From: Asterochloris sp. CNOR1
Taxonomy: Eukaryota > Chlorophyta > Trebouxiophyceae > Trebouxiales > Trebouxiaceae
Direction: 5' to 3'
Assembly (NCBI GenBank): GCA_963969365.1
Contig: OZ017756.1
Coordinates: 682,001-746,000, forward strand
Length of the DNA stretch: 64,000 nucleotides
Below the pieces are notes generated by a model that had not been told where the DNA came from, ran no database searches, and was given only the letters and a program-made list of their open reading frames with translations. The translations under genes and the position numbers were made by a program. This document shows positions 1 to 11,742 of the stretch, piece by piece; within the stretch, counting starts at the first letter, position 1, and the number at the start of each line of letters is the position of its first letter.

Positions 1-3000
1 AGGCGCTCACACTCTGCCACCCTGGTATGAGCAGCTGCTACTTCCCTGGCTGCCTCTGCAGTACACCACAAGCTGATGCTTAGTGAGGCAACAGGCTCAG
101 CTGACAGTCTGTACCAGCAGCCAAGGCGTCAACAACTGGGCTTATGCCAAGCAAAGCAACCAACAACTCAAAATTTCAAGATAATGCAGCGAGGTGGGAC
201 TCCACGTGTCAGTGCCTGCTGGGCGGCAAGCAAGCTGTGGACCAAAAGCAAAGCTGCTGTCCCCTGGACCTGTGCTGCTTTATACAAAGGTGTTGCAGCG
301 CACTGTGTATGCCCTGTCATGCGCATAAGCTGCACTGACCTGTCAGCTGCGCCTGCAGGCGTGCCTTCTCGACCTCCTGCACCTCCATGTCTTCCCGCAG
401 CTGCTGCAGGCTGGACTGCTGCAACAGCAGCTGGCGCTGCAGGCTCCCAGACCGCTCCTCAAATGCCTGCAGGCCCAGTCCTCAACATCTCAGGGAGCCA
501 TTCTCAGCAGTTTCAAATGCAGGGGTCATGCCTACAGTGCAGCTGGGCACTGAAATCCTCAGCCAGTCCTGTGGCAGTCTGCTGTGGCAGATGCATCCAT
601 GCTGTGTGCAGGTGGGCAGCAGGCTCAGCGGGGACATGCAATTCTAACCTTCCAGCCTTGGGGTGAAGCCTCCAGCCAATAGGCAGACATGCAGGATGGA
701 CCGCCAAAGGAACCGCAACATGCAAGCTGCCAGGCAGACAAGACAACTATTAAGGTGGCATCTCTATTGCCCACATCATCAGCAGCCAGGCTGCAGGCTT
801 TACCAGTCCTCCAGACTGGTGGCAGGTACTCTGGTCTGTCAGGAAACAACAGCAGTTCTCTACAACTCACCTCTGCAGCTGAAATGGCTGCAGCAGAACC
901 TGCGCCGCCTGCAGCAGCTCTGGCACTGGCGCTCTGCCTCAAGGCTGCCAGCTCGGACTGCAGCTGCCGCGTCTGCACCTCTGCTGCCTCAGCCCGCTCC
1001 ACAAGGGACGCCACTACATGATGCTGACTCTCAGTGGTCAGGTCTGCAGATGTACAAGAGTAGAATTGTTGGGCACCGCTGAGTGCTTGTGCCCCTGACT
1101 GCCACGCCAGCTGATCTCTCGGATGCTGTTCACTGTTTGAAGCAGCTTGTGGCAACTTCTGCCCTTGGCATCACTCACCCCTCAGCACTGGCATAATGAA
1201 AGCACCCACCTGGCAGAGGCACCTGAGCCCCAAGCCCCTGGCCCAGCAGCAAATATGAGAGCATCTGTGCAAGGCGCAGCATCAGTAAGGACTAGCACAG
1301 ACCAGACTCCCGAGCGCTCAAATTGGCAGGGGCCCAACAACAAAAGGTGCCTAAGGCAGCCCTGGCAGTGTACACGGATATGCCTGACCAGCAATAGCAT
1401 CCCCCACCCTGTTGCTGAGATCAAGGCCCCCTAGGCGCTTACCTGGCAGGGGCGCCCGCACACGCACCCCCCCCGGCCCCACCCCTGCGCTGACAGTGCG
1501 CCTCACATCCTCCATCAGCCGCGCCTCGTGCTCAGTTGCCTCATAGCCGCCCAGCTGCTGGCGCAAAGCACTGTGGTCGCGCTGCAGATCCGCCACACGT
1601 TGCTCCGCAAAGCCGAGGTCGGACTTCAGCCTTGCCTCCGAGCGGCGCAGAAAGGTGACCTCCCCACCCAAGCGGGCAATTTCCTACAGGGGGCATTAAA
1701 ACATGATATCATTGTGTGCTGACACGCAGCCCCACAGTGTCGTGACATTTCTGCCCAGGCGAGTCATTTCGAGAAGCAAATACGATCGGGGGCCTGGCAC
1801 AAAGCCGCCAGCTGACATGCATTGTCATGTAAGGGCACAACAGGCTTGTATGGGCACACCTGCGTTTGGGCAGGCTCTGTCACATCCCTGCAGCTCATGC
1901 TCACTCTTTTGCAGTTCATGTGCTGCGCGAAGCTGGCAATCGTGCAGCCTTCGGTGTTCGCAGTCACACGCAGCAAGACCCACCTCGTGTAGGTCGCTGC
2001 GGTTGCTCAGCTTTTTGACCACCTCCTCGAGAGCTGTGATCCTGGCAGACCCCTCCTCCCGCGCGCGGCGGACCTGCTGCTCATACTGCGCCCGCTCGCC
2101 GTCGGCTGCACTGCGCGCGTCCTGGAGCTGCTTCAGGGCCTCCCGCCTTGCTGCGTCTGCCTCCAGCAGCTTGGCCTGCAGGGCATGGTCGTGGGCAGAA
2201 GGAGCTACGAGGCAGAGACGAAGGCACCCGTGAGAACGACCAGCAGGCTGGCCTGCAGGGCAGGTTTCACTTCCAGCTGTAGGGGTTTTGTAGGTGGCAG
2301 CAAGTGCAGCATGCACCTGGCACCTTCACGCCAGATTGCACCAACTTCCAGCGGGCTTGGCCGGAGCCTGATTGCTTGTGCTACCCATCAGGTAATGGGA
2401 AAGCAAGGTCAACACATGTTTGTCCTCCAGCTTCAGACAGGCGGCCCAGATGGGACCAGGGTCTGCAGACTCATCGCTCCAGCAAAGCTGCCCAACTCTG
2501 TTGAGAATGCTGGCCAGACGTCCCAGCAGTGCAATCAGCACTCAGGAGCACAGTGCACACTTATGCCTGGCTTGCTTGGGCTTGCGTTTGCTGACCTGCA
2601 TGACTGCCAAAGCGATCTCGACCTCCTCCACAGCCTGGCGCTGGTTGCGCTCACTCACTCCCACAGCCGACCTGGCAGCCTCCTTGGTCCGTGGGGACTC
2701 TGCATGCACATACATGCAGATTAACATGCAGATTAACATGCAGATCAACAGATCTGCACTGCTCATCTCGCTGCAGGTGCTGACTAAGCTTGCATGCGGC
2801 AAGCTCACTGCAAGCTGTGCTGCTGACAATACATAGCCGACCAGGTGGCAGCCAAGCTGCTCTAATTGATGTATGTCTATGTTTCCTCTGAGCCCGTATG
2901 CAGATTGTTGAGCCTCTTAAGGCAGCTAAGGGAACTCTGCTCCGGTTTCTGGCTGCAAACAGCTGCCCAGCAGCAGCTCACCACATACCTGCAAGGGCTG

Positions 3001-6000
3001 CTGCAGACAGCTCTGGGTCCACCTTGGCACCCACAGCCTGCAGAGCGGCCACCAGCTGGCGCTGGCGTTGCTCTAGAGCATCGATGTCTGCCTGATGCCG
3101 CTCGTGCACCCGTGTGAGCTCTGCCCGGGCGGAATCAGCATCTGCGCGGGCACATTGCTCTGCGAGCGTCACCTCGCTGATGCGGGCATTGAGGCGCATG
3201 GCCAGAGCCCTGCACAGCAGAAAATAGTCAAGGGAACAGCCACACAGTGTGGCCAGCACTCACGAGCAGCAGAGTCAGGGCTGGGAACAGCTACACAGTG
3301 TGTGCAGCACTCAAACATCGGCAGCGTCAGGGCTAAAAGCCAACCACTGTAACCAGCACCCTGCCATATCAACAGCAGTGTCAGGACTGATGCTGCACAG
3401 GCCATACTCAGGCTTGCGCACATGCATCGGCCCGGACCTTGCACACCAGCAGCAGGGTGAGGGGTGCTGCAGAGGATGCTAGACCCATTTACACCACAGC
3501 AGGGTCAGGGTGCACCAGGAGGTGACTGTTTGCAGCGACGTGAATGTCGCCTGGTGATCAGAAAGCCTTTGAGCCCCCGCTATGCGCAACACCGGGTTCT
3601 CGGCAGGGTCTCCCTGAGGACTTTATGGGCCTGTGTCATGCAGCACAGCAAGCCGGGGGCAAGTACAAGCTGCTTGCCGTGTGCTGCGACCTGCGGCCCA
3701 GGCCAGTGCAGGCAGGCTCAAAAAGAATGAATTACAGGCAGCTGGCGCAGCTTGACAGTGCTTTGTCTTCACCTGGCAGCTTCTGCATCCTGACGCCCTG
3801 CAGCCTTATCGTCATTCAGCTCTGCCAGGCAGCGCTGAGTGCTTTCCAGCTGAGCTTCACTGCGCAGGGCTGTGTGCTGCAGGGGACGGGACAGGCTGTT
3901 TCAACAGTGGCTGGCAGGCACAGATGTGGTTTTGATTCAGACTAAGTGCGGGCATGCACACCCCGGGCTGCAATCATTACCAGTGTCTGTGGGGGAGATC
4001 GACCCCCTTAAGAGACGGGGAATGGACAGGGCTGCCCTGTGCATGTCCGCACTGTACCAGCCAGCGCTGCTCGTCACCACTCTGTACTCAGTGCAAACAA
4101 GAGCCCACCTGCGCAACCCTATGCACTGCCTCCAGCCGTGAAAGCCGCTCCTCGCCTGTCAGCACCTGAGCGTCCTTTTCAGCTAACCGCCGGCGCAGTG
4201 CATCAATCTCAGCCCTGAGGGCGTCCCCATCCTGCAGGTGCTTGCAGGCCCATCAGAAAGTGAAGTGTTGTATTCAGCCGGCGATAGGCGCAGCACATGC
4301 ACCAGTGCGTCCTCGCTGTACAGATGCATGCAGTCAGATCAGCCATGCGCATCCTTTCGATGGGCGCAGCTCAGCTCAGTAGCGCCTGCGCCTGCGGCGA
4401 AGCAACCCCTTGCCCTGCTGCCCTGTGCATGCATGCCCCAGCTAAACCATGCGGGTCAGGCATGTGCTGCAAGTCTTGACGCTCTGAAGGGATCCATCTC
4501 CCACAGCCCCTGCACTTGAAACCACCTGCAGGGGCCCTGTTTCTCCCGTTCTGGGTTCGCCTGGTCTGCCAGCCCTCAGCATGGCGACCTCTGCCTCCAA
4601 GCGCCCCAGCTGGCGGTCCCGCTCTGACAGCAGGCTGCGTAGGTGCTGGATGGTGGCCTCAAAAGCGCCAGCGCCTGCAAGTGTGGGTCTGCAGTGGGGC
4701 ATGGGCATATGTGCCAGCGACTTGAGAGGTGAGAGCGAGGGGCATCAGAACAGGGCGTTGCGTACTGCGGCCTGCCTCCTCCTTACATAATGTTGATGTT
4801 GCTCACAGACCGAAGATTGCTCCACATGAGGTGCAGCAAAGCATGTCAGGTGATGAGAGCTGCAGTTGAGTGCTGCAATGTAGTAGACGCACTTGAGGAT
4901 GCGCCACGCATGGTTTTAGGGCTCAGCACGCTAGCGCACTGCCGCCTGGCATCAGCCAAGGCGCGCTCCAGGCCCTCATTGGCTGCCTGCAGGGCAAAGA
5001 GCAAGTGGACAGGGTGGACATCACATAGCTGGGGCGCCACAAGTCTGGCAGCACTCAGGCAGGAAGACTGGAAGCTTGACAGCAAAATGCAGGCTTTGAC
5101 CTTGTTATACACCAGGCAGGCTCAGTTTAAGCCAGCCAAGTGGAAGGACATTCTCGTGTCAGGCCTATACTGACATGCAGCTCCCGCTTCCAGATCTCCA
5201 GATGCACCGAATGCTCTTGCTCACCTTCTGCACCCTGCGCTGCCATAGTATCGGATTTTCAAAGGCTCCATTGAGCTGCCCCTTCGAAGAAAGTTGTAGC
5301 ACATGAGCTCCTGCACCCTGTGCTGCAGTGCTGTGGGGCTCTCTGGGCCCTCGTTGGGAGGACCTGGGCCCAGCCAGCATTTGGCATCATGTCCACAGCC
5401 ATGTCACAGGACTCGACGTGTGGCCTATTGTCTGTGGCAGGGCGCCTCGGCAGCTAGCCAGGTCATATGCATCCAGCCAGCACCCTGCCTGGCAGGCGTA
5501 ACCCTCCTCACCTCATCTCCTGTACCCTGCCTTGAAGTGCCAGGAGGCCTCAGGGTGCCCTAGAGTGTGCCCAGCTCAGTATCCAGAACCATGTTCATGC
5601 CCATCCTTGTCCCCTGCCAGAGATCCTGTTGCACCTAAGTCATGTCATATGCACCAAGCCAGCACCCTGTCTGTCTGGCTGACCTGCACCTCCTTACCTC
5701 CAGCTCCCGTACCCTCCGCTGCAGCGCTGCGGGGCTCTCAGGATACTGTTGAGGTGGCCCTAGGCCCAGCCCAGCGTCCAGTGAGACATCCACGGCCGAG
5801 TCACATGAGTCGTCCCTGTCTGGCAGGGCGCCCCCCAGCCGCACCACCTGCTGCTGCAGCTGTGCAATGCTGCCCTGGCTGGCCTTGTGGGAATGCTCCA
5901 GCTCCTGCAGCTGCTGGGCCTTGTGCCCCACATTGCTCTGCAGGCTCTGCAGGCAGCGGGAGGCCAAATGCCAGCCAGCTACACTAGCACTGGGGCATGC

Positions 6001-9000
6001 TGGCCCTTAAGCTGTCCAGGGAAATGCTCCGGCAGTTGCTGCGCCCCATGACGCAATTCAGCTCAGCACCGTCAGACAGAGTAGACAACTCATGGTGAGG
6101 TCAGCTTGTGCTGTGGCTCATGCATGACATCACTCTGCAGGCCTTCAGCAGGTGTTGTCCCAGCCAATTGTAGTTCAGAAAGCAGCTAACGATTCAGCAG
6201 GCTCCTGCAATGTGGGGGTGACCTGCCCTTGTTCTGCTCATGCAGGCCAGTCAAATGCCCTCAAGGCAGCACACCTCAATCATGATATTGGCCTTCTCCA
6301 GGGTGGCTGACAACTGCTGCACCTCTTCCTGGGCAGTGCGCAGGGCATCTTTATGAACCTCCAGCTCGGCACGCAGCTGCGCAGCCATTCTGCCAGGTTG
6401 GGGGCTGGCCGCCCCTCTGGGCTTGGCCGGCAGCTGCGACGCTAGCTGGTCCTGCACAGCACAGAGCAGCTTGCGACACAGCAACTGCTCTGCATGCAGC
6501 TGTGCTGCCAGTCTAATGCTGTGAACCTGGCAGCTGGTCCTGCACATTGCACAATTTTCTGTGGAGCAATGCCACTACATGCAGCTCCGCTGCAATCTTT
6601 GCCTGGCTAATGGCTGGCACTCCCTTGGCTTGGATGGTAGCAGCAATGCTAGCAGATCCTGCAGCAGCCCGACAAGTGGCAAGGCATAGCTTATTGCGTC
6701 TTTGTGTCTACCACCAAGCTTGCAAGACTGGCTCCACAGACACGTCAGCCACCAGCATGCTGATAGACTTGACTTGTTTAGCTGCTTGCACCTCACGAGC
6801 AGCACTTTTGCACAACACCACACACATGAGCCGTCAGTCGTGCCAAGCGCTCTGCAATGATCATCACCCTTGATCAGAAAAGAGCAGAGGCAATAGAATA
6901 CCACCTTGAGGACACCGTTATCCACCTGCAGGCCAGCCTGCACGGCAGCTGCGTCTGCATGCTGTGCCCTGCAACAGCCATGACAGCAGAGGCAACAGAG
7001 CATTTACCTTGAGCACGTCAATGTCTGCATGCAGGCTGGCCTGAATGGCAGCTGCCTCCGTGTCCCTGGTCTCCAGCTTTCGGCGCAGCGCTGCCCTAGC
7101 CTCAAGCACCTCGCTCAAGCGCGACTCTGCGGTCTCCAGGCGCTTCTGAGAGTCTTGGAAGCTGCTCTGTAGAGCGGCATTCTCGGACTGCAGCTCTGTC
7201 AGGCGGGCTTCACAGGAATTAATAAGATCATCCTGCAAGGAGGTTGGGTCATGTAACTGCTCCTGCTTCAAGGGTTGGTGCAGGTGAGGGCGCCTGTACC
7301 CCCTGGCTGTCCAGTAATCACAGCCCCCAGCGACAGTGCGCTGCCTGACCAGGATGCCTGAAGCCATTGCCCCGTTTGAGATGTGCAATCCAGCCACAAC
7401 TTGGGCCAACCCCACTGCTGAGAACTCACCTGCTTGACCAAGAAACAGCCCTTGGCCAATCCATTGCTTTCATGCTGGGAGGACCCTGCTTGACTCCCGA
7501 TGTGCCCACCTTACTGTTGAGCAGCTCCAGCACCTTGCGGTTGCGTGCCTCCTGCAGGGTGCGCTCCCGCGCAACAGCAGCATTCACAACTGACTCCACC
7601 CGGGGGGAGGCTGACCCCTCCAGCTCGTTTCTTAGTTGCTGCAACACTGCCAGCTCCTCCGTGGCCCCCTGCAGCTCTGTCGCCAACTCCTGCACCCGTC
7701 CCCGTAGCTGGGCATTGGCGCCCTGCAGGTCAAAATTGTCACGTGATAACCAGGTTTTGAAGCTTGAAGGGGCTGCCTTCCTGCCGCTCTGATGCACCTG
7801 GCAAAGCGTTGTGCTGGGCATGTCCTCCTTCACCATGATGTCCTGTGAGACTGGCCATATGCACATTTACTAACAGAGGGCTCACCTCCAGGGTGGCCGT
7901 CTGGACTTGCAGCTGCTCAGCAAATGCTCTGACAGATATGTCTGCAGATGCCAGCTTGGCAGGCGCGTCCATGCGGGAGGCCCTCTGCTCCAGAGCCAGC
8001 TTGCTTTTGAACATGCTCAGCTCTCCCTGAAGGAGGCGGATCTGCTCATCCTTGTGCCTGCAGACCACCATTGCATGGGTCACCAAAGGTGATGCTCAGC
8101 CATGCGCTGGAGCAGTCTCAGGTGCCCCCAAGAGACAGGCATTGCACTGCCTGTTGGATAGCTTGCTTGCGCAGCGTGCACAGTGAAGGCAATACATGCC
8201 TGAGCCGCATGTATGTTGTGGTGGGCCAGGCTCAGTTGGCTTGCCTGACGAGCTCCGCCTGGTCAGTGCTGTCATCTTCAGCTAGCTGTGTAGACTTCCC
8301 CCCCACAGCTGCGATGGGTTCAGGGTCTGGCACCCCTGACGCTGTGCGCCTGCCAAAGCTTGGCGTTGGTAGAGTCTCAAGACGCTGCAGGCCTCTGCAC
8401 AGTGGAGACTGCCTCGGTGATCAATGTGTGCATGTGACTGGGGATGGCACCCATCAGCGCTGTTCACTCTCCTGTTCAGCTGACAGCTGCAGCAGCAGCC
8501 AGCAGGGGGACACATGCCCCCTGAAGACAGAGCCACATCCTCCGGGGAGGCAGCATCGCACCTTGGGGACAGGCTGGGCTGTGGCTCTGAGACCACACTG
8601 GGCTGCGCAGCAGGGACTGCCTGCTCCCCATAGTACAGGTGCTGCAGGCTGGGGTCTTCCAGCGGCGCTGCATGGCCGTCTGTGCCATGTCCATGCTGAC
8701 TCCCCACATCTGGCAGCCTGCCTGCCGCACCACTCTGGGCCCCAGCAGCAGCAGCAGCAGCAGGATGGTGACCTCGCGGCGACTGCCTGCCCTGCTGGGG
8801 CCTCTCAGCCTGAGGTGGCAGCTGAGCCAGCGCAGCAGCTGCTGCGTCTCTGCCTGCAGCAGCCAGCATGGTCGCTCCCGGAGGGGAGCGGCTGCGCAGC
8901 CGTGGCATCGATGCGCGAGCGATGGGCTCAGGCCGGCGACTGCTGGACTGCGGCGTGTCCAAGTCCATGTTGAGCTCCTCGGGGGCCAGGTAGAATGTGG

Positions 9001-9582
9001 AGTAGAACTTCTGCTCGAAGTAGGCAGCCTGCACAGGTGGGAGAGGATCTCAGGTGATGGCACAACAGAGAGCCAGTCTGGGACCATTAGAACAGAAGGC
9101 TGTGTGCTGCGACAGTTGCAGATCGCTGGTGCCTACAAGGAGACCCCTGCAGTGCTTGCCTTGATGTGAAAGATGTCGCGCTGCCCCTGCTCCACTGCCT
9201 TCTGCTTGTTGGCAAAGCGCAGCAGTCGCAGGCGCACATCCACGGTAACACTCTGCCCTGGCTTGACAGTGATGCTGCTGGGGCTGAGGCTGTACCGCTC
9301 AGGGCTGCCTGCCCGCAGCTGCGCCTCCACAGTGGCTTGCAGGTGGTTGCTCACTGTCAGCGTCTGGCAGTATGTCTGGTAGCCAGGGAGAACATGCCAC
9401 GACTCAGTGGGAGCAGGGGACAAGCTCCACATGCAGGCATGGTTGCAGTGTGCTACAGCTCCTTGATCATTGCTGCATTGTGCAGCCAGCTGCATCCTCG
9501 CCTGATTCAGGCGGACACTCGAGAAGAACAGCTCCTGGGGCCCCAGAGTGAGGCATGCTGGCTGCTCCCGACTGCCTTCCAT
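1..9582 (-). CDS. Coiled-coil protein with N-terminal MSP/ASH-like domain (3' end outside window)
   Basis: The start is the ATG at 9582 (MEGSREQ...). Exons 1-3 (about 9582-9502, 9375-9160, 9028-8470) encode a beta-sandwich-like stretch: LTLGPQELFFSSVRLNQ, then LTVSNHLQATVEAQLR, then SSITVKPGQSVTVDVRLR. This is the pattern of MSP/ASH (PapD-like) domains. An Ala/Pro/Ser-rich linker follows. At least 15 more exons, near 8390, 8057, 7740, 7236, 6450, 5957, 4993, 4677, 4240, 3873, 3211, 2700, 2188, 1680, 1030 and 490, encode almost pure heptad coiled coil such as LLSERDRQLGRLEAEVAMLR and RVHERHQADIDALEQRQ. No catalytic motif is visible. By inference from the ASH-plus-coil build it is a structural centrosome, basal-body or cilium protein; I cannot name an orthologue. 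Some introns appear to use GC donors, and several contain decayed exon copies. Small exon ends are approximate. Confidence 0.8.
2708..2751. repeat. Short tandem repeat, 13-bp unit
   Basis: Three to four copies of a unit like ACATGCAGATTA lie beside the exon starting near 2700 of the coiled-coil gene. They probably sit in the intron, next to the 3' splice site. No function is evident. Confidence 0.7.
3232..3390. repeat. Intronic tandem repeat, about 51-bp period
   Basis: Two good copies begin with GGGAACAGC at 3232 and 3283; each continues through CACACAGTGT, AGCACTCA and GTCAGGGCT. A third copy, from about 3340, is degenerate. The array lies in an intron of the coiled-coil gene directly upstream in its sense direction of nothing coding that I can support. 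Confidence 0.65.
5180..5760 (-). repeat. Three diverged tandem copies of a coiled-coil exon end and its splice site
   Basis: The functional exon end near 5700 reads ...AALQRRVRELE followed by GTAAGG. Similar blocks recur near 5510 (GTACAGGAGATGAG then GTGAGG) and near 5300 (GTGCAGGAGCTC). The third block retains recognisable coding similarity (ESPTALQHRVQEL against ESPAALQRRVRELE) but its frame is shifted relative to the matching upstream part. I read the two downstream copies as decayed intronic duplicates. Confidence 0.6.
6905..7060 (-). repeat. Tandem copy of the 3' end of a coiled-coil exon
   Basis: The exon ending at 7008 encodes AAAIQASLHADIDVLK and is followed by GTAAATG. About 103 bp further along the gene, a second block ending at 6905 encodes AAAVQAGLQVDNGVLK and is followed by GTGGTATT. 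Its only good acceptor (TGCAG near 6955) is out of phase with the preceding exon end, so the copy is probably a relic or a rarely used alternative exon. Confidence 0.7.
8058..8244 (-). other. GC-AG intron
   Basis: The exon encoding STDQAELVR ends GTCAG and is followed by GCAAGCC, not GT. The next exon starts after CTGCAG at 8057 with HKDEQIRLLQGEL. Joining at GC keeps phase (AG plus G gives Arg). Reading through hits a stop within four codons, and the nearby GT gives a frame with a stop. Confidence 0.75.
9029..9159 (-). other. Probable GC-AG intron
   Basis: The exon ends ...DIFHIK (AAG) and is followed by GCAAGC, a strong GC-donor consensus. The next exon begins after GTGCAG at 9028 with AAYFEQKFYSTFYL and continues the beta-sandwich in phase. 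A GT a few codons further on is a weaker alternative. Confidence 0.6.
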
Positions 9583-11495
9583 CGAGGTCACGCTCCTCGA
9601 TCAAAAGCCATGGCGGAGCCGATCAGGATTGTTGCATGCCGGCTGCCGGCCATCATGACATTGTGATGGGCAGACCGGTCAACACAAAGATTTGCAGCTG
9701 GTCAACAACTAGATGCACCAGCAGGCCCTCCAACACCCTGCTCTGCGCTTCATATGATGCTATGGCAGCCACAGCTCGCAGTGTCTAACAATCAGCTGGC
9801 AGACCCATACTTGAGGCCCCTGCCCCGTCAAAATCCGTCAGATTGGTTTCAGCCAAGGCCTGGCTCAAGCATACTTACCTGCTCGGGGCATCTGGGGGAT
9901 CACCAAGCCACAGTGCCTAGTCGTAGCGGCTGGCCTTGCACTGAGCCAGCTGCTCGGCTACTGCTGTACCAAGTGTGCAGCAGACGGGATCATTTCTGGT
10001 AGGCTGGGACTCTGCTACGGCAGACCCGGCACACTCATACTCATTACCATCAACCTCATAAATCCATCACACGAACATCACCTCAAATTTCACGAGTTGG
10101 AAGCACTGCAGTGGAGGGGAGGGTCAGCAGCAGGTGGGGACTGTTGCGGCCCATATACACCTCCTGTGGAGGGTGGTGGAGCCAATGAAAGGCGGGCGGA
10201 GCATCTGTGACTGCAATGGGTGCTTCCCTCCGGGCAGTGCACTAGACCTGGCATGGGAGGCCTAGACCTCCATCGCAAACAAATTTGGGCAGTTAGATTA
10301 TCAATTCTGTCCAAGTGCGGTGCAGCAGCCAGCAAGGTCTGCGTAAGGCGCCGCAAGTCAAGCTCGTACCCCTGTGGCTGGCTGCAAGGCCATCAGTGAT
10401 GGGTTTCTGCAGGACACTCTCATGGGACATTCACCCTTGCCTGACTCTGCCTGTTGGGCACCCTGGGACCTGCAGGGCGGTCACAGACAGGGCAAGAGCA
10501 ACACTTCCTCACCATCTCCTTGCCTCTGCCCCTGCTGCCATACTAAATGTGTAGTGAGTGAGTCGGGTGAAGATTGGATGGCCGCAAAGACTGAGAAAGA
10601 TTTGGTTGAGGCAGCTGAGTGTGGTCAGGACACTGCAAAAGGCGAACATTGGTGATCCTCTGTTCAGCGGCTGAGTTGCTGCCTCTCTGCATGTCTGCAA
10701 GCAACCTACAGGCTGCTGAGTGCAGCGCTCATGGCCGAGTGCAGCAGCATGCCTGTCAGAGGTAGCCTAGGCTTCTTCGAATGCATCGCCTTCAACAGCA
10801 GTGCTCCTGCCTTTGCATTCGTACAGCTTCCTCATCTGCCAGCATGTCTGATCGAGTGGTTTGCATAGCAGTTTGTCTGCATGCACAGGGCGCCTCATTC
10901 CATCAGCAATGAAAACTTCACTCCCTTATTGCTTGCAATGTGGACCTGTTTCAGTGAAGTGAGCATCTTCACTCAGCATTTCAGAAGTGTTACGCTTCAA
11001 CCTGTTTCCCTTTTGACACACCTCGAAGCTGTTAGAGCGCACCTGATTGGCGATGAATGCTGGACATTCATGACACTGGCAGCGCTCCTAGCTGCTGACC
11101 ACCCAGCAGTGTCTCCAGGGACAGCGAGGCAAAAATCATCAGTTGCCTGTGGTTGTGGCTGCAGCGCTGCTAGACACCGCTTGCAACTGTCAAGTGAAGA
11201 TGACACCTCACATGGCACCTGGCTGAAAGGCTGCTGCTCCCCTGAGCAGCCCAGTTACTTTGCATGGGCCATGGCTACTCTTGAGCCTGCAAGTGTGTCA
11301 GCAAGGTCACTGGACCGGTGTCCTCTGCCTTAACCTGGAGCACTGCTGCTGTTGTTGCTGATGGTCATGTAGCCGACCTGGACGCTTCTGCCAGCAGCTT
11401 AGCAAGATGCGCAGGCAAGATGCATGCTGTGCGCATGCTTACTGTTTGTTATGTTGTGCGTGGGGTGGTTGAATTTGCAGAGCTGAGATAGAAAA
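9583..11495. other. Intergenic stretch, no supported gene
   Basis: This lies between the coiled-coil gene start and the 3' end of the U2 gene. Open frames exist on both strands, but none shows a recognisable domain, splice-consistent extension or codon pattern like the neighbours. It should hold the promoter of the coiled-coil gene; no TATA box stands out. Confidence 0.5.
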
Positions 11496-11686
11496 GGGTG
11501 CACGTGCTGGGGTGGAGTGTGAGCCCCAGCCCACGCATGTGCTGCCGCCTGGCAAGCCAGGTGATGGCGAGCACCCCCCAAAGAAATTAAGATGATCGTT
11601 AAAGTCTCATTGAGACTTGTTGAAGCGATCAAACTTCATAGAACAGATACTACACTTGATCTTAGCCAAAAGGCCGAGAAAGGTAT
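11496..11686 (-). ncRNA. U2: U2 spliceosomal snRNA
   Basis: Read on the minus strand, the 5' end (11686) is AUACCUUUCUCGGCCUUUUG, the near-invariant U2 start. It is followed by GGCUAAGAUCAAGUGUAGUA, which includes the GUGUAGUA branch-point recognition sequence. Stem IIa (UGAAG...CUUCA) and stem IIb (GUCUC-AAU-GAGAC) follow, then a Sm site AUUUCUUUGG, stem III (GUGCU...CCUGGC-UU-GCCAGG...AGCAC) and stem IV (GCUGGGG...CCCCAGC) with loop CUCACACUCCA. The 3' end GUGCACCC matches that of metazoan U2. The length of 191 nt fits the family (human 188). It base-pairs with intron branch sites in the spliceosome, consistent with the intron-rich genes around it. Confidence 0.96.
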
Positions 11687-11710
11687 GAGGGTGAGATGGG
11701 AGGGGGCGAA

Positions 11711-11742
11711 CCTATGACAACAAAAGTTTACTGTGGGAGACC
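11711..11742 (-). promoter_or_regulatory. Putative snRNA promoter elements (USE-like and TATA-position)
   Basis: On the minus strand GTCTCCCACAGTAA lies about 45-56 nt upstream of the U2 5' end. It resembles the plant upstream sequence element (RTCCCACATCG). TTGTCATAGG lies at about -25 to -34, where a TATA-like box would sit. The assignment rests on position and partial match only. Confidence 0.4.

Noticed and set aside
8071-8973. 300-codon open frame on the plus strand
   Set aside because: It is antisense to the Ala/Pro-rich linker exon of the coiled-coil gene, whose minus-strand reading continues the domain in phase.
10881-11333. 150-codon open frame in the intergenic stretch
   Set aside because: No domain, no splice-linked partner exon and no neighbour-like composition.
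11700-11725. tRNA B-box-like GGTTCG on the minus strand
   Set aside because: No cloverleaf can be built around it; it lies in the U2 promoter region.
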